Below are positions 23,322 through 34,149 of a stretch of 64,000 bases of DNA, one piece after another. Numbering within the stretch: the stretch's first letter is position 1; every line of letters starts with the position of its first letter. Where the stretch lies: positions 6,796,779 through 6,860,778 of the forward strand of contig NW_020654748.1 in the NCBI RefSeq assembly GCF_003589595.1, given 5' to 3'. The position numbers and the translations under genes were made by a program. Source of the DNA: Hyposmocoma kahamanoa (taxonomy: Eukaryota; Arthropoda; Insecta; Lepidoptera; Cosmopterigidae). The notes below the pieces were generated by a model, which had not been told where the DNA came from, ran no database searches, and saw only the letters and a program-made list of their open reading frames with translations.

Positions 23322-23880
23322 ATTGAAAAAAAAACCTCAAAAGTTTGCTTATCGGCTTTTTTTGATTTTCATTGGATCCCCTCATCAGATTCTGACTTCT
23401 TGGTGACAACGGGACTGACTCCTTTGTACATTTTATATTTTCTTGTCTGGTTGTCATGGTGACAGTAATTTGTTGATTACATGTATTGCGTCAAGTGAAA
23501 AGTCGACATTTATATGCGGAATATAATTAGTAATTTGAATAGCCGAAACGAACCCGGAACCGCACCAGTGGCCACTTCGAGAGTAGTGTATACCCTTTCA
23601 AACAAAAGAAGAATTTTCAAAATCGGTGCACAATTGATGAAGAAATTGGTGAATACACGGACATGCCTGTAAAATTTGAGGATTTCCTTCGATTTTCATG
23701 GGATCTCCTCATCAGATTCTGACTTGGTAACAATGGGACCACCACGACAGTGCAACTTTTCAAACAAAAAAAGAATTTTCAAAATCGGTCCACAATTGTC
23801 GGACACATCTGCAAACATATATAAAGCACACATACAACCGAACGTATAACCTCCTCCTTTTTTTGTAGTCGGTTAAAGAT
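23322..23880 (+). mobile_element. MITE-E-like element with internal direct repeat
   Basis: Starts with an AAAACCTCAAAAG end and finishes CCTCCTCCTTTTTTTGTAGT-CGGTTAAAG. Inside, a block of about 50 bp (GATTTTCATTGGATCCCCTC, ATCAGATTCTGACTT) occurs twice, at about 23362 and 23693, as does TTTCAAACAAA-AGAATTTTCAAAATCGG. Possibly one element inserted in another of the same family. Confidence 0.55.
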
Positions 23881-24059
23881 ATAATATAGATTGATATAGA
23901 TATAGATTACATGTAAAATATTAATTTTATTAGTGGACGTTCTATAATTTGTCTTACGTCTTAAGTACTCCGGTACTTAATTGTGAATATTTAAAGCTAT
24001 AATAAGAGCTTTCTTTATATTTATTATTATTATTAGGATGGCTTCATTCAGGGCCCAAA

Positions 24060-24690
24060 CATCCCCTCATCACTACGACCATTGACTAATTTATTGTGAC
24101 ACCACTTATTACAGTGCAGGGCCAAGGCTTTGAAGAACTGAAGAACTTTCTTGGCTCCGACAGTCTTAGGGTCGTATTCCAGAACTCTACTCAATACTCA
24201 AGTCAGGACTTGAGTATTGCAGTGAGCACTGAAAATCATACTCAAGTCCTTGCCGTTAGGGTCGTATTGCCATTGCTTGAAATCATACTCAAGTCTGCTC
24301 AAGTCTTGACTTGAGCATTCAGTAGCGTTCTGGAATACGACCCTAAGTGTCCTCTGGTTATGGTATGTGCCTTCCCAGTAGGAACTTCGTACGTCCATTC
24401 GGGGGTAGCATTGAGTAAGTAGATGAACAGGAGTTTCATCCGCTTTGTGGCAGAATCTTAGCGTAATTAAGCATAAAACATAAAGGTTTAATATGTTCTT
24501 ATATCTGGCGGGTCTTAGAGGAGTGTGTGTGGAACCAACGAATAATTCAGTGTGTTTTCTAATAAATTTAGCCATTTCATCTCCTGTCTCCAAGATTCTA
24601 TCGGCTTGATATTCGTGAGGGTACGTACACACTTTTTCTGTTATGTTTATCGCAAACGGATGAATAATAATGAAAAGCATATGGGACACA
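24060..24690 (-). pseudogene. LINE ORF2 C-terminal fragment
   Basis: Minus-strand frame reading LRFCHKADETPVHLLTQC then YPRMDVRSSYWEGTYHNQRT. This is the Cys/His knuckle (CxxC-like, E-T-x2-H-x4-C) found after the RT/RNase H region of non-LTR retrotransposons. The reading resumes beyond an inserted MITE (24168-24348) as GAKKVLQFFKALALHCN and stops near 24095. The first Cys of the usual knuckle is replaced. A broken relic, upstream part missing. Confidence 0.65.
24168..24348. mobile_element. 181-bp MITE inserted in LINE ORF2
   Basis: Ends are inverted repeats: CTTAGGGTCGTATTCCAGAA at the left, TTCTGGAATACGACCCTAAG at the right. Inside, the ACTCAAGTC motif recurs in both orientations. It splits the LINE reading frame. 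No clear target duplication. Confidence 0.75.
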
Positions 24691-25034
24691 CTCTAACGTT
24701 CAATTTTATATAAATAAATATCGACGAAGAAGAATGCGTGTAAGAATACGTAACCTAAGTATGGGAAGTGGTCTCTCGAGAACAGATCCCGACACAATGA
24801 CGCTGAATGGTGACAAGTACATAATTGCACAGTAATGGCCATGGACTTCACGCTACAACGAGATTAGGTTCCTATCTCAGACGGCTTCTCGGCCCATCAG
24901 GGCATTGTTGACGCAAAGACATTTTCTGAGAGATTAATTGGGAACATTCTTATACGCAAATTTATGCAGTGAGGAAAAACGCGACAGAAATTTCGTATAC
25001 GCAATTTGTCTTCAATAGCGACAATTTGAAAGTT

Positions 25035-25293
25035 AACCTTACCTATTTCTGCCGTCAAACAGTAATATGAGCGTTACTGCGTTTCAGTTTTGAAGGGTAA
25101 GGGGTGTTGGTGAAATTACAGGCACTAGGGATTTGTAGACCTAGGAAGTCTCAGAGTGACGGGCGCAGTGGCAGTGCTCCTCAGATATGTGTGATTTAAA
25201 GCACTCTGAGTGGCACTGCAACTGTTATGGACAGGCGTGTCGCTTATCACCAGGCACACGATTTGTCCGTCCCGTCACTTAGTATCATAAAAT
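25035..25293 (+). mobile_element. SINE-A copy, lacking the head
   Basis: From CTTACCTATTTCTGCC through GTCACTTAGTATCATAAAAT. Confidence 0.75.
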
Positions 25294-26239
25294 AGTTAAT
25301 TAACTTCGAAGATAACTTCTACCAATTTGCCTCCGGTTAAAACAAAAAATTAAAACACACCACTCCGCGTGTCTAACATCAAACTTGTGGTGGACAGCAG
25401 CGGTTGAGCATGAAAATTTATCTGATTAGGAATTATCTTAACTAGTCATGATGAAGACAAGATACATTTACATATACATTTTTCTTTACCCTACATACTT
25501 TGTGATTAATATTTCATTCATTATTTCGTTTTATTAAACTCAGTGATATCAAAGGAAAAACGACGACACATAAAAAAATGTTGCTAGTTGAAAATCGTAA
25601 AACATATATTGTATCATTCCAAAGAACAGGTACAAATGGTTGAAAACATAATTGATCTGCTAAGCATCTAACTGGGATTCTACTTGAAAAAAAAAATCCT
25701 GTCAATTCGCACTCAGTCATCACTCACTCAGCCGCACCCTTTAAGGACCGTCTAGAAATTAATTTCATCGAAGTTGCAAAAGGTCAAATCGTTAAAAATA
25801 AGACGTCATTAAAAAAATGCCAACGTGTATTCTTTGAAAGGTTATTTTGGGAGCCAAAGAAAACCGCCCCTATGTTGGCAGATAAAGTAATTTGCGCCAA
25901 TCTTGCCACAAGCCAAAGTTAATGGACCGCAAAAACTTTGAAGGAAACCGCACAACTAAAGTTTGCTTCCGGATTTAATTCTAGTAAAGGCGTACTTAGA
26001 GTTGAATGAAGACAGGTAGAGCAATCAATAGAACGTTACAACTTTGAAAGATACATATTATATAAGTTACTTATATTTCGATTACATTAGAAATTGTGAA
26101 TATTGCATACAAAGACGGGAGACGAATGTCCTAAGCCCCAAGTTGTTGTAAAAAATGTTAGTTACCGAATCAAAAGCAATGCGATGAATCAGACCAAAAT
26201 GAAGAATATTTCGTAAATTGGAATTTTAGTTGTTCTACA

Positions 26240-26345
26240 ATTCTAATAATACAATAGCAGGATTCGAAACGACATCTTCTAGCAAACCATGCCAGACGCT
26301 AGGCCAACTAAGCCACGGAACGAACCAGCGAACCTCACGAATTTT
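26240..26345 (-). mobile_element. SINE-C copy (tRNA-like head)
   Basis: Minus strand: GTTCCGTGGCTTAGTTGG (A box-like), CTAGCGTCTGGCATGG and GTTTCGAATCCTGCT (B box). Also at 46228 and 53590. Confidence 0.65.
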
Positions 26346-26845
26346 TATGAAATATGAAACAATTTGAGAAATCTATGCAATTATATTTAGTTCTATTTAA
26401 TTATTCTATTTATTTAAATATTTAGTTCTATTATCAAAAACATTATATACAATAGTAATTAAATTATATTGTTGTTCTTTATGAATATTATTCCAAGATT
26501 CAATACAGATTCAACTAGATTCAATACACATTATTTGTAGGCAAAAACTTAACCATTCACTCGTGAATGATTTCAGGTTCGAGATCTGTTTATCGGCTGT
26601 ACAGTATCGGGAAGCTCGTTTGCATGGATTTCGAGCCACTCGCGTGGAGCATGCTCTTTTGGGTGAGCTCTCAAATTACCGCCATTGTTCATCAAAGCTG
26701 ATGTATCTACTTGTTTCAGCTTGACTTCCCTTCCAACAACTTAATGTGCTAGTACTCAGAAGGTTTTCATTTGACTTTCGCCTCTCCGGTTCAATTGACT
26801 TGGACATTGAGTAAATATTTTGTATAATAATATTTATCATAATCA

Positions 26846-27295
26846 TCATCAACATCAACTTATTAACATATCCCACTACTGTGCATGGATCTTCTTTCAG
26901 ATGAGGGTTTAGCCCATGATCCGCTACACTCTGGCGCAATTCGCGTTGGGGACATAACACGTTTTCCAAGAGTTGTGAACCTTCTTCGACGTGCAAATTC
27001 CATCACGATGTTTACTTCACCGAAATAACCAAGGTTAATTAATATTAATTAGCTAAGGTTATAAACCTTAGCTCTCACTGCCCTGAGTTGGCTGGAAGAG
27101 ATCTCTTTTAGAGATAGGTCCACTTTTGCTCACTTAATCTAATATTTTGTTGTATTTATTTGGTGCAATAAAGAATATATGAAAGCTCGAGGTAAATTCG
27201 AAATTAAACTTCGCACATAAATCGGAAACCTCAGATGCGCGATCCCGATTTCGATCCCACGGCATCTAGGAGGCAGTAGATCAAACCATAGCTTT
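26846..27295 (-). mobile_element. SINE-D copy split by a LINE 3' end
   Basis: The two halves (26846-27021 and 27184-27295) match SINE-D on the minus strand: head with GATCGCGCATCTGAGG, CGATTTATGTGCGAAG, then CATCGTGATGGAATTTGCAC and AAGAAGGTTCACAACTCTTG. The gap holds the LINE end listed next. Confidence 0.65.
27022..27183 (+). mobile_element. LINE 3' end inserted in SINE-D
   Basis: GAGTTGGCTGGAAGAGATCT, TTTTAGAGATAGGTCCACTT and GTTGTATTTATTTGGTGCAA-TAAAG form the conserved 3' end of a widespread lepidopteran LINE. Truncated to about 160 bp, typical of failed target-primed insertion. Confidence 0.65.
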
Positions 27296-27543
27296 TTTAA
27301 TATTTACAATAATATATATTTAAAAGAATGTATTTGAGGCCGAATCTTGGAAATATTTTAGAATGCTCTTTATAGTTTTGCGTGTTTGTAACCGTCTAGA
27401 TACGGCCTAGTCAGGTGAGGTAATATATCATTTTCGGCCAACCTCGGGCCCTCATAAGACCCGTTTTAATAATGTACAGTCAACAGCACATCGAACCAAA
27501 CACTTTTGTTCGAATATCCAGTGCAACGGAACAAGATCCGTCA

Positions 27544-27781
27544 ATAGCTCCCTTTACGACACTCTAATGCGCGTGATCAGGCTTGTCTGCACGCGCAATT
27601 GCGCGCGATTGCCTGGGCGAAGCGTCCTTGAAAAAAGCAACTTGCGAACGCGCGATTGCGCGTGCGACTGATAAGCGCACGCGCGATATTTCTCTTTTCC
27701 TTCCAACGTCTTTACACACACGCTCAATCGGGCATGGTTGGCTGTGTCACGCACGACAGAGCATCTGTGTAAAGCCGGCTA
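27544..27781. mobile_element. MITE with TAGC-CTTTAC ends
   Basis: Left TAGCTCCCTTTACGACA and right (complement) TAGCCGGCTTTACACAGA are inverted repeats; TA/TAA flanks suggest a 2-3 bp duplication. The interior is rich in GCGCGATTGCGCG palindromes, giving a misleading GC-rich spot 400 bp from leader exon B. Confidence 0.6.
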
Positions 27782-28192
27782 ATGTATAGCCTGATATGCT
27801 GCCATCTGTACCTTACGTATCACTGAACTTTGGTCAAATAAATGAATCAATAGTGCAAGTAAGTGACAACTTTGCAGATTGATTTTACTATAACAATTAA
27901 TTTCAATTTAATAAGAAAGTTAAGACAACACGTGGTGTGTGCGTTGACTCGAATTGTAGGAATAATTGATACAATAAAATGACTCGTAAGCTAATTTCGT
28001 GTGTCATACTAGCCGCCACTTATACGACCCGTCTTTTTAATCGATGTTAATGACGCAGCCATGATTTTCATTATAGAACGTGACGAAAGACAACATGTTG
28101 GGCCACGTAAGGTGATTTTAATTTTTAAAATAAAAAATATGGACCAGAAGGTATGACGAGGGTTTAAATCTAGATTGATAAAGATAATTTAC

Positions 28193-28275
28193 CGGGTGTG
28201 ATGCTGTTGGGAGTCATCCTGATCCTGGCCGCTGCTGCGCTTCCTTTTGCGGCGGAAGCACCAGTCCTGGCCCAT
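28193..28275 (-). CDS. dnc: Candidate dunce alternative first coding exon (B)
   Basis: 83 nt: 27 codons plus two bases, ATG at 28275. It reads MGQDWCFRRKRKRSSGQDQD then DSQQHHT. The donor CCCG|GTAAAT (28193/28192) leaves phase 2 and would make an Arg codon (CGC) with the first base of the UCR1 exon, giving ...QQHHTR-FDVENG. Short basic leaders directly before FDVxNG are typical of PDE4 long isoforms, and RKRKRSS contains a potential basophilic-kinase site. An in-frame TGA upstream (about 28345) fixes the ATG as start. A second ATG lies 5 bases upstream in another frame. MG at the start could be N-myristoylated, though D4 and W5 are not classical. Strong phase fit and sensible length; the assignment is inference without alignment. 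Confidence 0.65.
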
Positions 28276-28400
28276 GGCATCACAGCCGGCGCGCCGCGAG
28301 CCACTCCCGCCCAGCGCGCGCCGACGCTTCACTCCTCCATATCAATTACCGGCGCACGCGCACACCGCAGTCTAAGCAATCCACGACGACACATACGACA
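28276..28400 (-). promoter_or_regulatory. GC-rich 5' leader/promoter of exon B
   Basis: CpG-rich sequence (GGCGCGCGCTGGGCGGGAG on the minus strand) right upstream of the ATG, falling abruptly to AT-rich beyond 28400. No TATA box. A GC box-like GGGCGGGAG is present. Confidence 0.45.
28329..28340 (-). CDS. Minimal upstream ORF
   Basis: ATG GAG GAG TGA, 54 nt before the main ATG of exon B (start codon to start codon, about 65 nt). If transcribed it could dampen translation. Confidence 0.35.
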   Translation of the reverse strand: MEE

Positions 28401-28689
28401 TTTTGCCAATCTTTTACTGACTTTTCCTCTTTATTTTTAGTTTAATCTTGTCGTTTATTGTCCGAGTTTATTTGTCTTACTTTTGGCACTGGTTTAGCAC
28501 ATTGTTTAACTTGAACGATTTTTTGGTTTTAAAGTTTTTAATCAACAATTTTGTAGAAGAAATCTCACTCTTTATTTACTGTGTTTCGTTGTATGAGCTT
28601 CCGTGTTACTTCACCTACTTATATACATTGTGGTATTAAAGCTAAATCAATGATGGAATTACATAATTCCCTGGTTAGTCTAACTAAAA

Positions 28690-28939
28690 TCTCAGTACAA
28701 AGTACTGAAAAAACCGACCTAAAAAGTGGAATACATCTATTTGCCAAGTTTTATTGAAAGCGGTTACCGGAAAGTGCGCGAAAACGGATTCATCCCTTAG
28801 TTTGTCACCCGTAGGGGTGAAATATTTTCTTCAAATTTAAATGGGTCATCGCAAAACAAAAAGTCATCGCGTAACAAACATACAAAAAAAAGCATACAGA
28901 CGAATTGAGAACCTCCTCCTTTTTAGAAGTCGGTTAAAA
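28690..28939 (+). mobile_element. MITE-E copy 3
   Basis: CAGTACAAAGTACTGAAAAA, CCGACCTAAAAAG at the left; CCTCCTCCTTTTTAGAAGTC at the right. Missing part of the GGGACCACTACTGAGG block. Confidence 0.75.
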
Positions 28940-29094
28940 TATAATTTCTTTCACGCGGCAAGTGACACACAGTTTCCATAACTTTTTTGATATTAATAAT
29001 AATAAGTGACTTAAAACCTTACGGTGTCAAAATAAAAAATAAAAACTTAAAAATCGTTACCGACGAAAGACGACTAACGGGATGTTAAGAATGG

Positions 29095-29095
29095 C

Positions 29096-29128
<33 letters not shown>

Positions 29129-29129
29129 T
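29095..29129 (+). repeat. (TAA)n microsatellite
   Basis: About 11 uninterrupted AAT/TAA units. They create the Ile run in an otherwise meaningless open frame. Confidence 0.9.
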
Positions 29130-29547
29130 GAGATTGAAGAAGGCAATTGCAGTTTTTCTGGAGACTATAAAACACGACAAGTGCCAATGTCCCGTAGTGA
29201 CAAAATTCCGAATGACTACGTATATCCATTAACTTACTACTTTGCTTTTGTACAATCCCGAAACAACTTTACTTACGGGGTTATTTATTTTATTGAATAT
29301 CATAATGTGTTTACTACCACGATAATCCCAGATAATACCAGAAAATATATAATAATATATGTATTTTCTGTGAAAATACTCCTTTCTTTTTATTATTGAT
29401 GGAAAGATCGCCCGTGCGGTTAAAGCAATTTACAATCTGGGCCCCAAACTATCTCTGAGAGGTAAGTTTAAAGAGAGTAACATTCTTACACTAGCGTCAC
29501 AATACATCTATGAAAATGTTATTTATGTTATTTATATTAAGAACAAT

Positions 29548-29836
29548 CTCAGTCCAGAGTACTAAAAAAACCAACCTCAAGAGTTCATGGAATTACTTAT
29601 ATTTGCCAAGTTTTATTGAATTCGGTTACCGGCGCGAAAATAGATTCATCCCCTAGTTTGTCACCCTTAGATAGGGAATAGTTTCTTCAAATTTAAATGG
29701 GACCACTACTGAAGTACCCTCTTTCCAACAAAAGAAGAATAATCCAAATCGGTTCAGTTGTCGCGTAATATACATACAAAAAAAACATACAGACGAATTG
29801 AGAACCTTCTCCTTTTTTGAAGTCGGTTAAAAAATA
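29548..29836 (+). mobile_element. MITE-E copy 4, full length
   Basis: CAGTCCAGAGTACTAAAAAA through TTCTCCTTTTTTGAAGTCGG. It keeps all internal blocks and is 590 bp from copy 3 in the same orientation. Confidence 0.75.
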
Positions 29837-30107
29837 TTTCTTTTTAATGAAAAATAGTCACTAGCTATGCAAACTAGCTGTTTCCGACAGTTAAGGGACG
29901 GGATGTATATGCTTCTATAATAAGATTCCGATTGATATTCAAAATTTGCCAGTTACGAAGTTTAAAACTATAGCGAAACAAAAAGTTTATACTAAAGGTT
30001 ATTATACAACTTCTGCGTACTTTGATGACAACAATCCGTGGTAGTGATCCGACTCGCTCTTGCAGGTAGTCTCGGTCTAAGATGTTTAGATTAAATATTA
30101 TAATTAG

Positions 30108-30532
30108 AGGTGGGCCGAATATTCCCTTTATGTTCGGTATTTGGTATATTCGGCACACATAGATATAACCTTAATTCGTATATTTATTTTAATGTGATTC
30201 AAGTCCTTAATATATATACATATATATTTTAATCATAAACTAAGTAACAGTATGTATAGTTGTTTAACATAAACATACATTAGTGACATGATTTAGGAGT
30301 TAGAAATATTCAACGAATTAAATGAAGGCTAGATTTGTAGCTGATGCGGGGGTGGGGTAAGCGGGCAGAAGGGTCACGCGCTCAACATACACCGACTTCT
30401 TAATTTACAATTCAGGACAAAGCGCGGCAAACCCTACCGAATTATTCGGCCGAATATTCGGTTCGGTAATCTTTATACCAAATATTCGGCCGACTATTCG
30501 TATTCGTTGAAATCTCGATTGGGCCCATCACA
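30108..30532. mobile_element. hAT-like MITE with CCGAATATTCGG palindromes
   Basis: GGTGGGCCGAATATTC at the left, TCGATTGGGCCCATCAC at the right (imperfect inverted ends). The interior repeats ATTCGGCCGAATATTCGG, a motif seen in insect hAT-type MITEs. Target duplication not clear. Confidence 0.5.
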
Positions 30533-30539
30533 CACAATT

Positions 30540-30706
30540 GTAACGATAAATGTATTCAAATGTATATTTACAAAGAGCAACCCCTAGAGTTTCTTGCTCA
30601 TTCTTCTCAGGGGAATCTGCCTTACGAATTAGCAGTAGAATTTAATCAGTGGACGATTTCAAGTGTAATTTGCTTACCTATGAAATAAAGATTATTTGAC
30701 TTTGAA
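30540..30706 (+). mobile_element. LINE 3' end
   Basis: GAGTTTCTTGCTCATTCTTC, GGGGAATCTGCCTTACGAAT and ATGAAATAAAGATTATTTGA-CTTTG match the conserved 3' tail of a very common lepidopteran LINE, including its polyadenylation signal. It abuts the preceding hAT MITE. Confidence 0.65.
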
Positions 30707-30709
30707 CAA

Positions 30710-32840
30710 CACAAAGAAAATATCCATCGATCTGGCTGGACCCGAACCACATCGGAGCCATAGCAACAGACGCCGCTTCGGGTGCAGTCAGGTTGAAGGA
30801 ATTTTTTTTTGAGTTACTCGATTTTTTATCATTATTGACATGAATTTATGTCAATTTTACCTAAATGCTAATTATCCACGAATAAGCCTACATATACACT
30901 AATATATGAAAAGATATAAAACTGTACACTCCTTAATATTAAAAAAGCTCCACCGAGCTTCAGAAACATGATTGTATTTAAACAACAGATTACGCTTTAT
31001 AAGGCCTTACATAATATTGTGTTAAATAAATTCTTTGCTCAAACCTAAAAGGACACTGTACACTGTTTCTTTTGCTTTCATTTAAAGAAAAATCTGCGTT
31101 CGTACACAACTACCTACAGACAAAACTAACTTTCAATTAACCCGATGTTATTATAAGAAAAGGAAAACTAGGCACAGATGGTTGCGTGTCTGCTTCTCTT
31201 TTACAAGTAATTGCTACTACAATAATTGCCCTGTAACAACTATCTTCGTAAAATGTTTTCACGGAAAGGAAGCAGAAAAAAGCTAGAGGTTGCAAAGTGA
31301 GTTCTTTTTATTAATGGATACTGGCTTATCGAGCATTACAAAGCGTTTGTGACAGAGAGTTTGTGATAGTGTAAAACATGCAGTTACATAAAAAATATAT
31401 CCACCCACTCGACAACGGCACACGTGGAATCTTGTATAATGGCACATCGTAAATAAAACGTTGATTATATTTTATTTCGAAATCTCGCTGACCGTTTTGC
31501 CGTTCTCTTGGCCTTTTTCATATCGATTACAGGTGTGTCAAAGAGTGACAGTCAGATGGAAAAGGGTTACGTGCATATCACGGAATGGGACCCGAGAACC
31601 CAAACACGAATAAATTTCGGCAACATCCATAAAAAACATGACTTTCATTACGAGCTGTGAAATAAAAAGATTTGTGTGAAAAAGGTTAACCTTTGTACTC
31701 AATCTTTCACTTTTTTATCATTGTAAGTTATTTTATTTATGTTGCTGTGGAACTATTTTCAAAAATCCAATTTTTATATAGAAAGTATTTTATATCTTCG
31801 TTTTTGCACCAATAAGGGAATATTCCGCATGAATACAGAATTTGGCGCATGAGTAAGTAAGAAAATATATTTTTTTGAGCAGACAACGTTTAAGGACGAT
31901 GCCGAGGCGAGTGTAACTAATCTTTATACCTACAAGAAAATCGTTGCTGTTGTACTTAGCGTCTGCTAGTCAAAGTAATTATAGGTCAGCTATTTTCGTC
32001 TCAAATATTGATTTCAAATGCCTATATTAAAATCGAAACAAATACCACAGATTACATACTTTGTAAAAGTGAATGAATGAACGAATGAAAAAAATGATGT
32101 ATTTTTTTATGTTACAAGATACTCTTTTCAACGTACTAGCGAATATAGCACTTATGCGTAGAACACAAGATTCAAAATCGTACAGCAACTATTGTACATA
32201 CCTATTTACTGTCGTTAAGTCGATGTTGCTAGTCCCAAAAGTTTTTAAGTGGGCTACGTCTCTATCCTTTTTTTTGAGATATCGATAAAGGAGCTATTAA
32301 ACATCGATTCTATAACAGAACTGGTGGAATTCGCAATATGTACACATAAACATACAGCACTGGGAGCTACGGCGTGTAATAAGCCCAAAGGCAAAAGAGG
32401 AAGCAACGAAATTGGGTAGAGTGATGAAATGAAAATTTTTCTGGGTATTATTAAGCACAAAAGTATTCATATTTTATATAGAAAAAAAAAACTAATGCAA
32501 TGTATATTAAAAGTTTGCAGTAACTTGAAAACAATGCCATGAAGACAATATAACGATGGAAAATTTATGCACAAAACTTTTTAATAATAATATTCAGAAA
32601 TCAGGAAATCAAACCAACAGTCATTAATTCCAATAGTAAGAAATTAGAAAATTTCATTGGACATATCACTTTCTCCGTTACTTGACGAAGCCGTTGTGAA
32701 GCCGTGAGCCCATTTGCTAAAATTATCGGTTTTTTAGCCCGTATAATTGTAAAACTATTTAATTTCATGGGAAACAGCATAATCACTACCATAACAGGTT
32801 TCAGATACTATCCATTGAATGCCACTTATTTTGATTACTG
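30710..32840. other. Intron with no recognised feature
   Basis: AT-rich; a possible SINE-C tail fragment near 32740-32800 (TTGTAAAACTATTTAATTTC). Short open frames here have low-complexity composition and no splice support. Confidence 0.5.
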
Positions 32841-32849
32841 TGTATTTTA

Positions 32850-33110
32850 AAGCCGTGGTGGCCTAATGGTTTGACCTACCGCTTCTCAAACAGAGGCCAT
32901 GGGTTCGAATATAACTCTGAGTTTCTCGGAATTTATTTACCATGAGTTTTTTAGAGAAGAAAACAATCGTGATGAAACCTGCACGTGGAAGAAGGTTCAC
33001 AACCCTCTGAAAACGTGTTAAGTCCCCTACCCGCATTGAATCAACGTGGCGCACTATAACCCTCGCCTGATAGGAGACCTGTGCCCGACAGTGAGACGTA
33101 TAAATTGATA
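32850..33110 (+). mobile_element. SINE-D copy, full length
   Basis: The tRNA-like head GCCGTGGTGGCCTAATGGTT (A box) and GCCATGGGTTCGAATATAAC (B box) is followed by CTCTGAGTTTCTCGGAATTT, AACAATCGTGATGAAACCTG, GGTTCACAACCC and CAGTGAGACGTATAA. Best reference copy in the window. Confidence 0.8.
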
Positions 33111-33537
33111 GTGGTGTGACTTGAATGCCACTGTGAAGTTCAGAATGTGATTTCAAAACGTTTTCATATAAAAAAACCCAATTCGAAAACTTGAAAACCA
33201 CAATATTGGAAAATGTACAGGATTGCACATTTCACTTTATACTTTAGACTTGCGTTCAAATTATCGTCAAGCTCCGGGTTTTAGATGCTGTAATATACAA
33301 TTCAGTAGCATAAAATAGAAAGTTCATTTAGAATTTTAAATGATTCCTTAATCAAAATTTTGGTAAAATAATATGAATATGAAATCAAAGCCGTAGCCTT
33401 AAGAGCTTAATTTAAATAAGATACTGAGTGAACATAAATAATCCAGCAGTTTGAGAATATTCACTTATATTAATCGAAGCTGTGGGTCTAATTCCTAGTG
33501 CAATATTTTTAACATCGTGATTTGCAATAAGTACGAA

Positions 33538-33600
33538 TTCAAAAAAAGGTTCAGTTCTCAATTTGACTGTATTTTTTGTGTGTATGTTACATGGTATATG
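33538..33600 (-). mobile_element. MITE-E end fragment
   Basis: AAAAAAAGGTTCAGTTCTCA, ATTTGACTGTATTTTTTGTG is the complement of the MITE-E right end. Confidence 0.5.
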
Positions 33601-33689
33601 TTTCTAAATATGAAATTTGAAAGACATATTATTTCCTTTTGACACAGTTTTAATTTATAAAAGGTTAAAAATCCCTATAATTTACAGTA

Positions 33690-34140
33690 CAGAGTACTAA
33701 AAAAACCGACCTCAAAAGTACGTGGAATTACATGTAATTACCAAGTTTTATTGAAATCGGTTACCGGAAAGTGCGCAAACCCGGATTCATCCCCTAGTTT
33801 GCCAATAACAGGATTTGATACAGGAGATAATAAATATCGGTTCTCAGTACTCAAAGTATATGGACAGCGAAAAATGCCTTAAATTGGGCAATAGCAAAAT
33901 CGACCATTAAAATAATTGCTCCTTATAATAAAATTTAGGCGCTATTTATAAAAATGAATCTTCATGGATGATTTTCTTCAAAATTTACTGAACCGAGTTT
34001 TATTATCTCCTGTGTCAAGTCCCGTATAGTGGCGAACTAGGGGATGAATCCAGGTTTGCGCACTTTCCGGCAACCGATTTCAATAAAACTTAGTAATTAT
34101 ATGTAATTCCACGTACTTTTGAGGTCCGTTTTTTTTAATA
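33690..34140. mobile_element. Foldback element with about 150-bp MITE-E arms
   Basis: The left arm (33693-33840) is the left third of MITE-E: AAAAAAACCGACCTCAAAAG, GGTTACCGGAAAGTGCGC, ATTCATCCCCTAGTTTGCC, ending CAGGAGATAATAAA. The right arm (about 33990-34137) is the same sequence inverted, starting TTTATTATCTCCTGTG. A spacer of about 150 bp separates them. The arms look about 90% identical by eye. This differs from the ordinary MITE-E copies, which have non-matching halves. Confidence 0.8.
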
Positions 34141-34149
34141 TATTTTATT

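Larger units (their letters stand above)
1150..28192 (-). other. dnc: Long 5' intron(s) of dunce
   Basis: Sequence between the UCR1 exon and the candidate leader exons at 17.7 and 28.2 kb. If spliced as proposed, the introns are about 16.5 kb and 27 kb. They are AT-rich and loaded with SINE, LINE and MITE copies listed separately. Stretches longer than 300 bases with nothing else I recognise include 1150-2000, 2790-3290, 3540-4310, 9140-10120, 10780-11880, 13670-14790, 15170-17580, 18960-19370, 19480-20750, 25300-26230 and 26350-26840. The host-gene assignment is an inference from splice phase and strand. Confidence 0.6.

Noticed and set aside
27544..27781. GCGC-rich block as a dunce promoter
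   Set aside because: Inverted termini show it is a MITE; the real leader-exon context is at 28.2-28.4 kb.
29082..29399. 105-codon frame starting with an Ile run
   Set aside because: The Ile run is the (TAA)n microsatellite; the rest is AT-rich intron.
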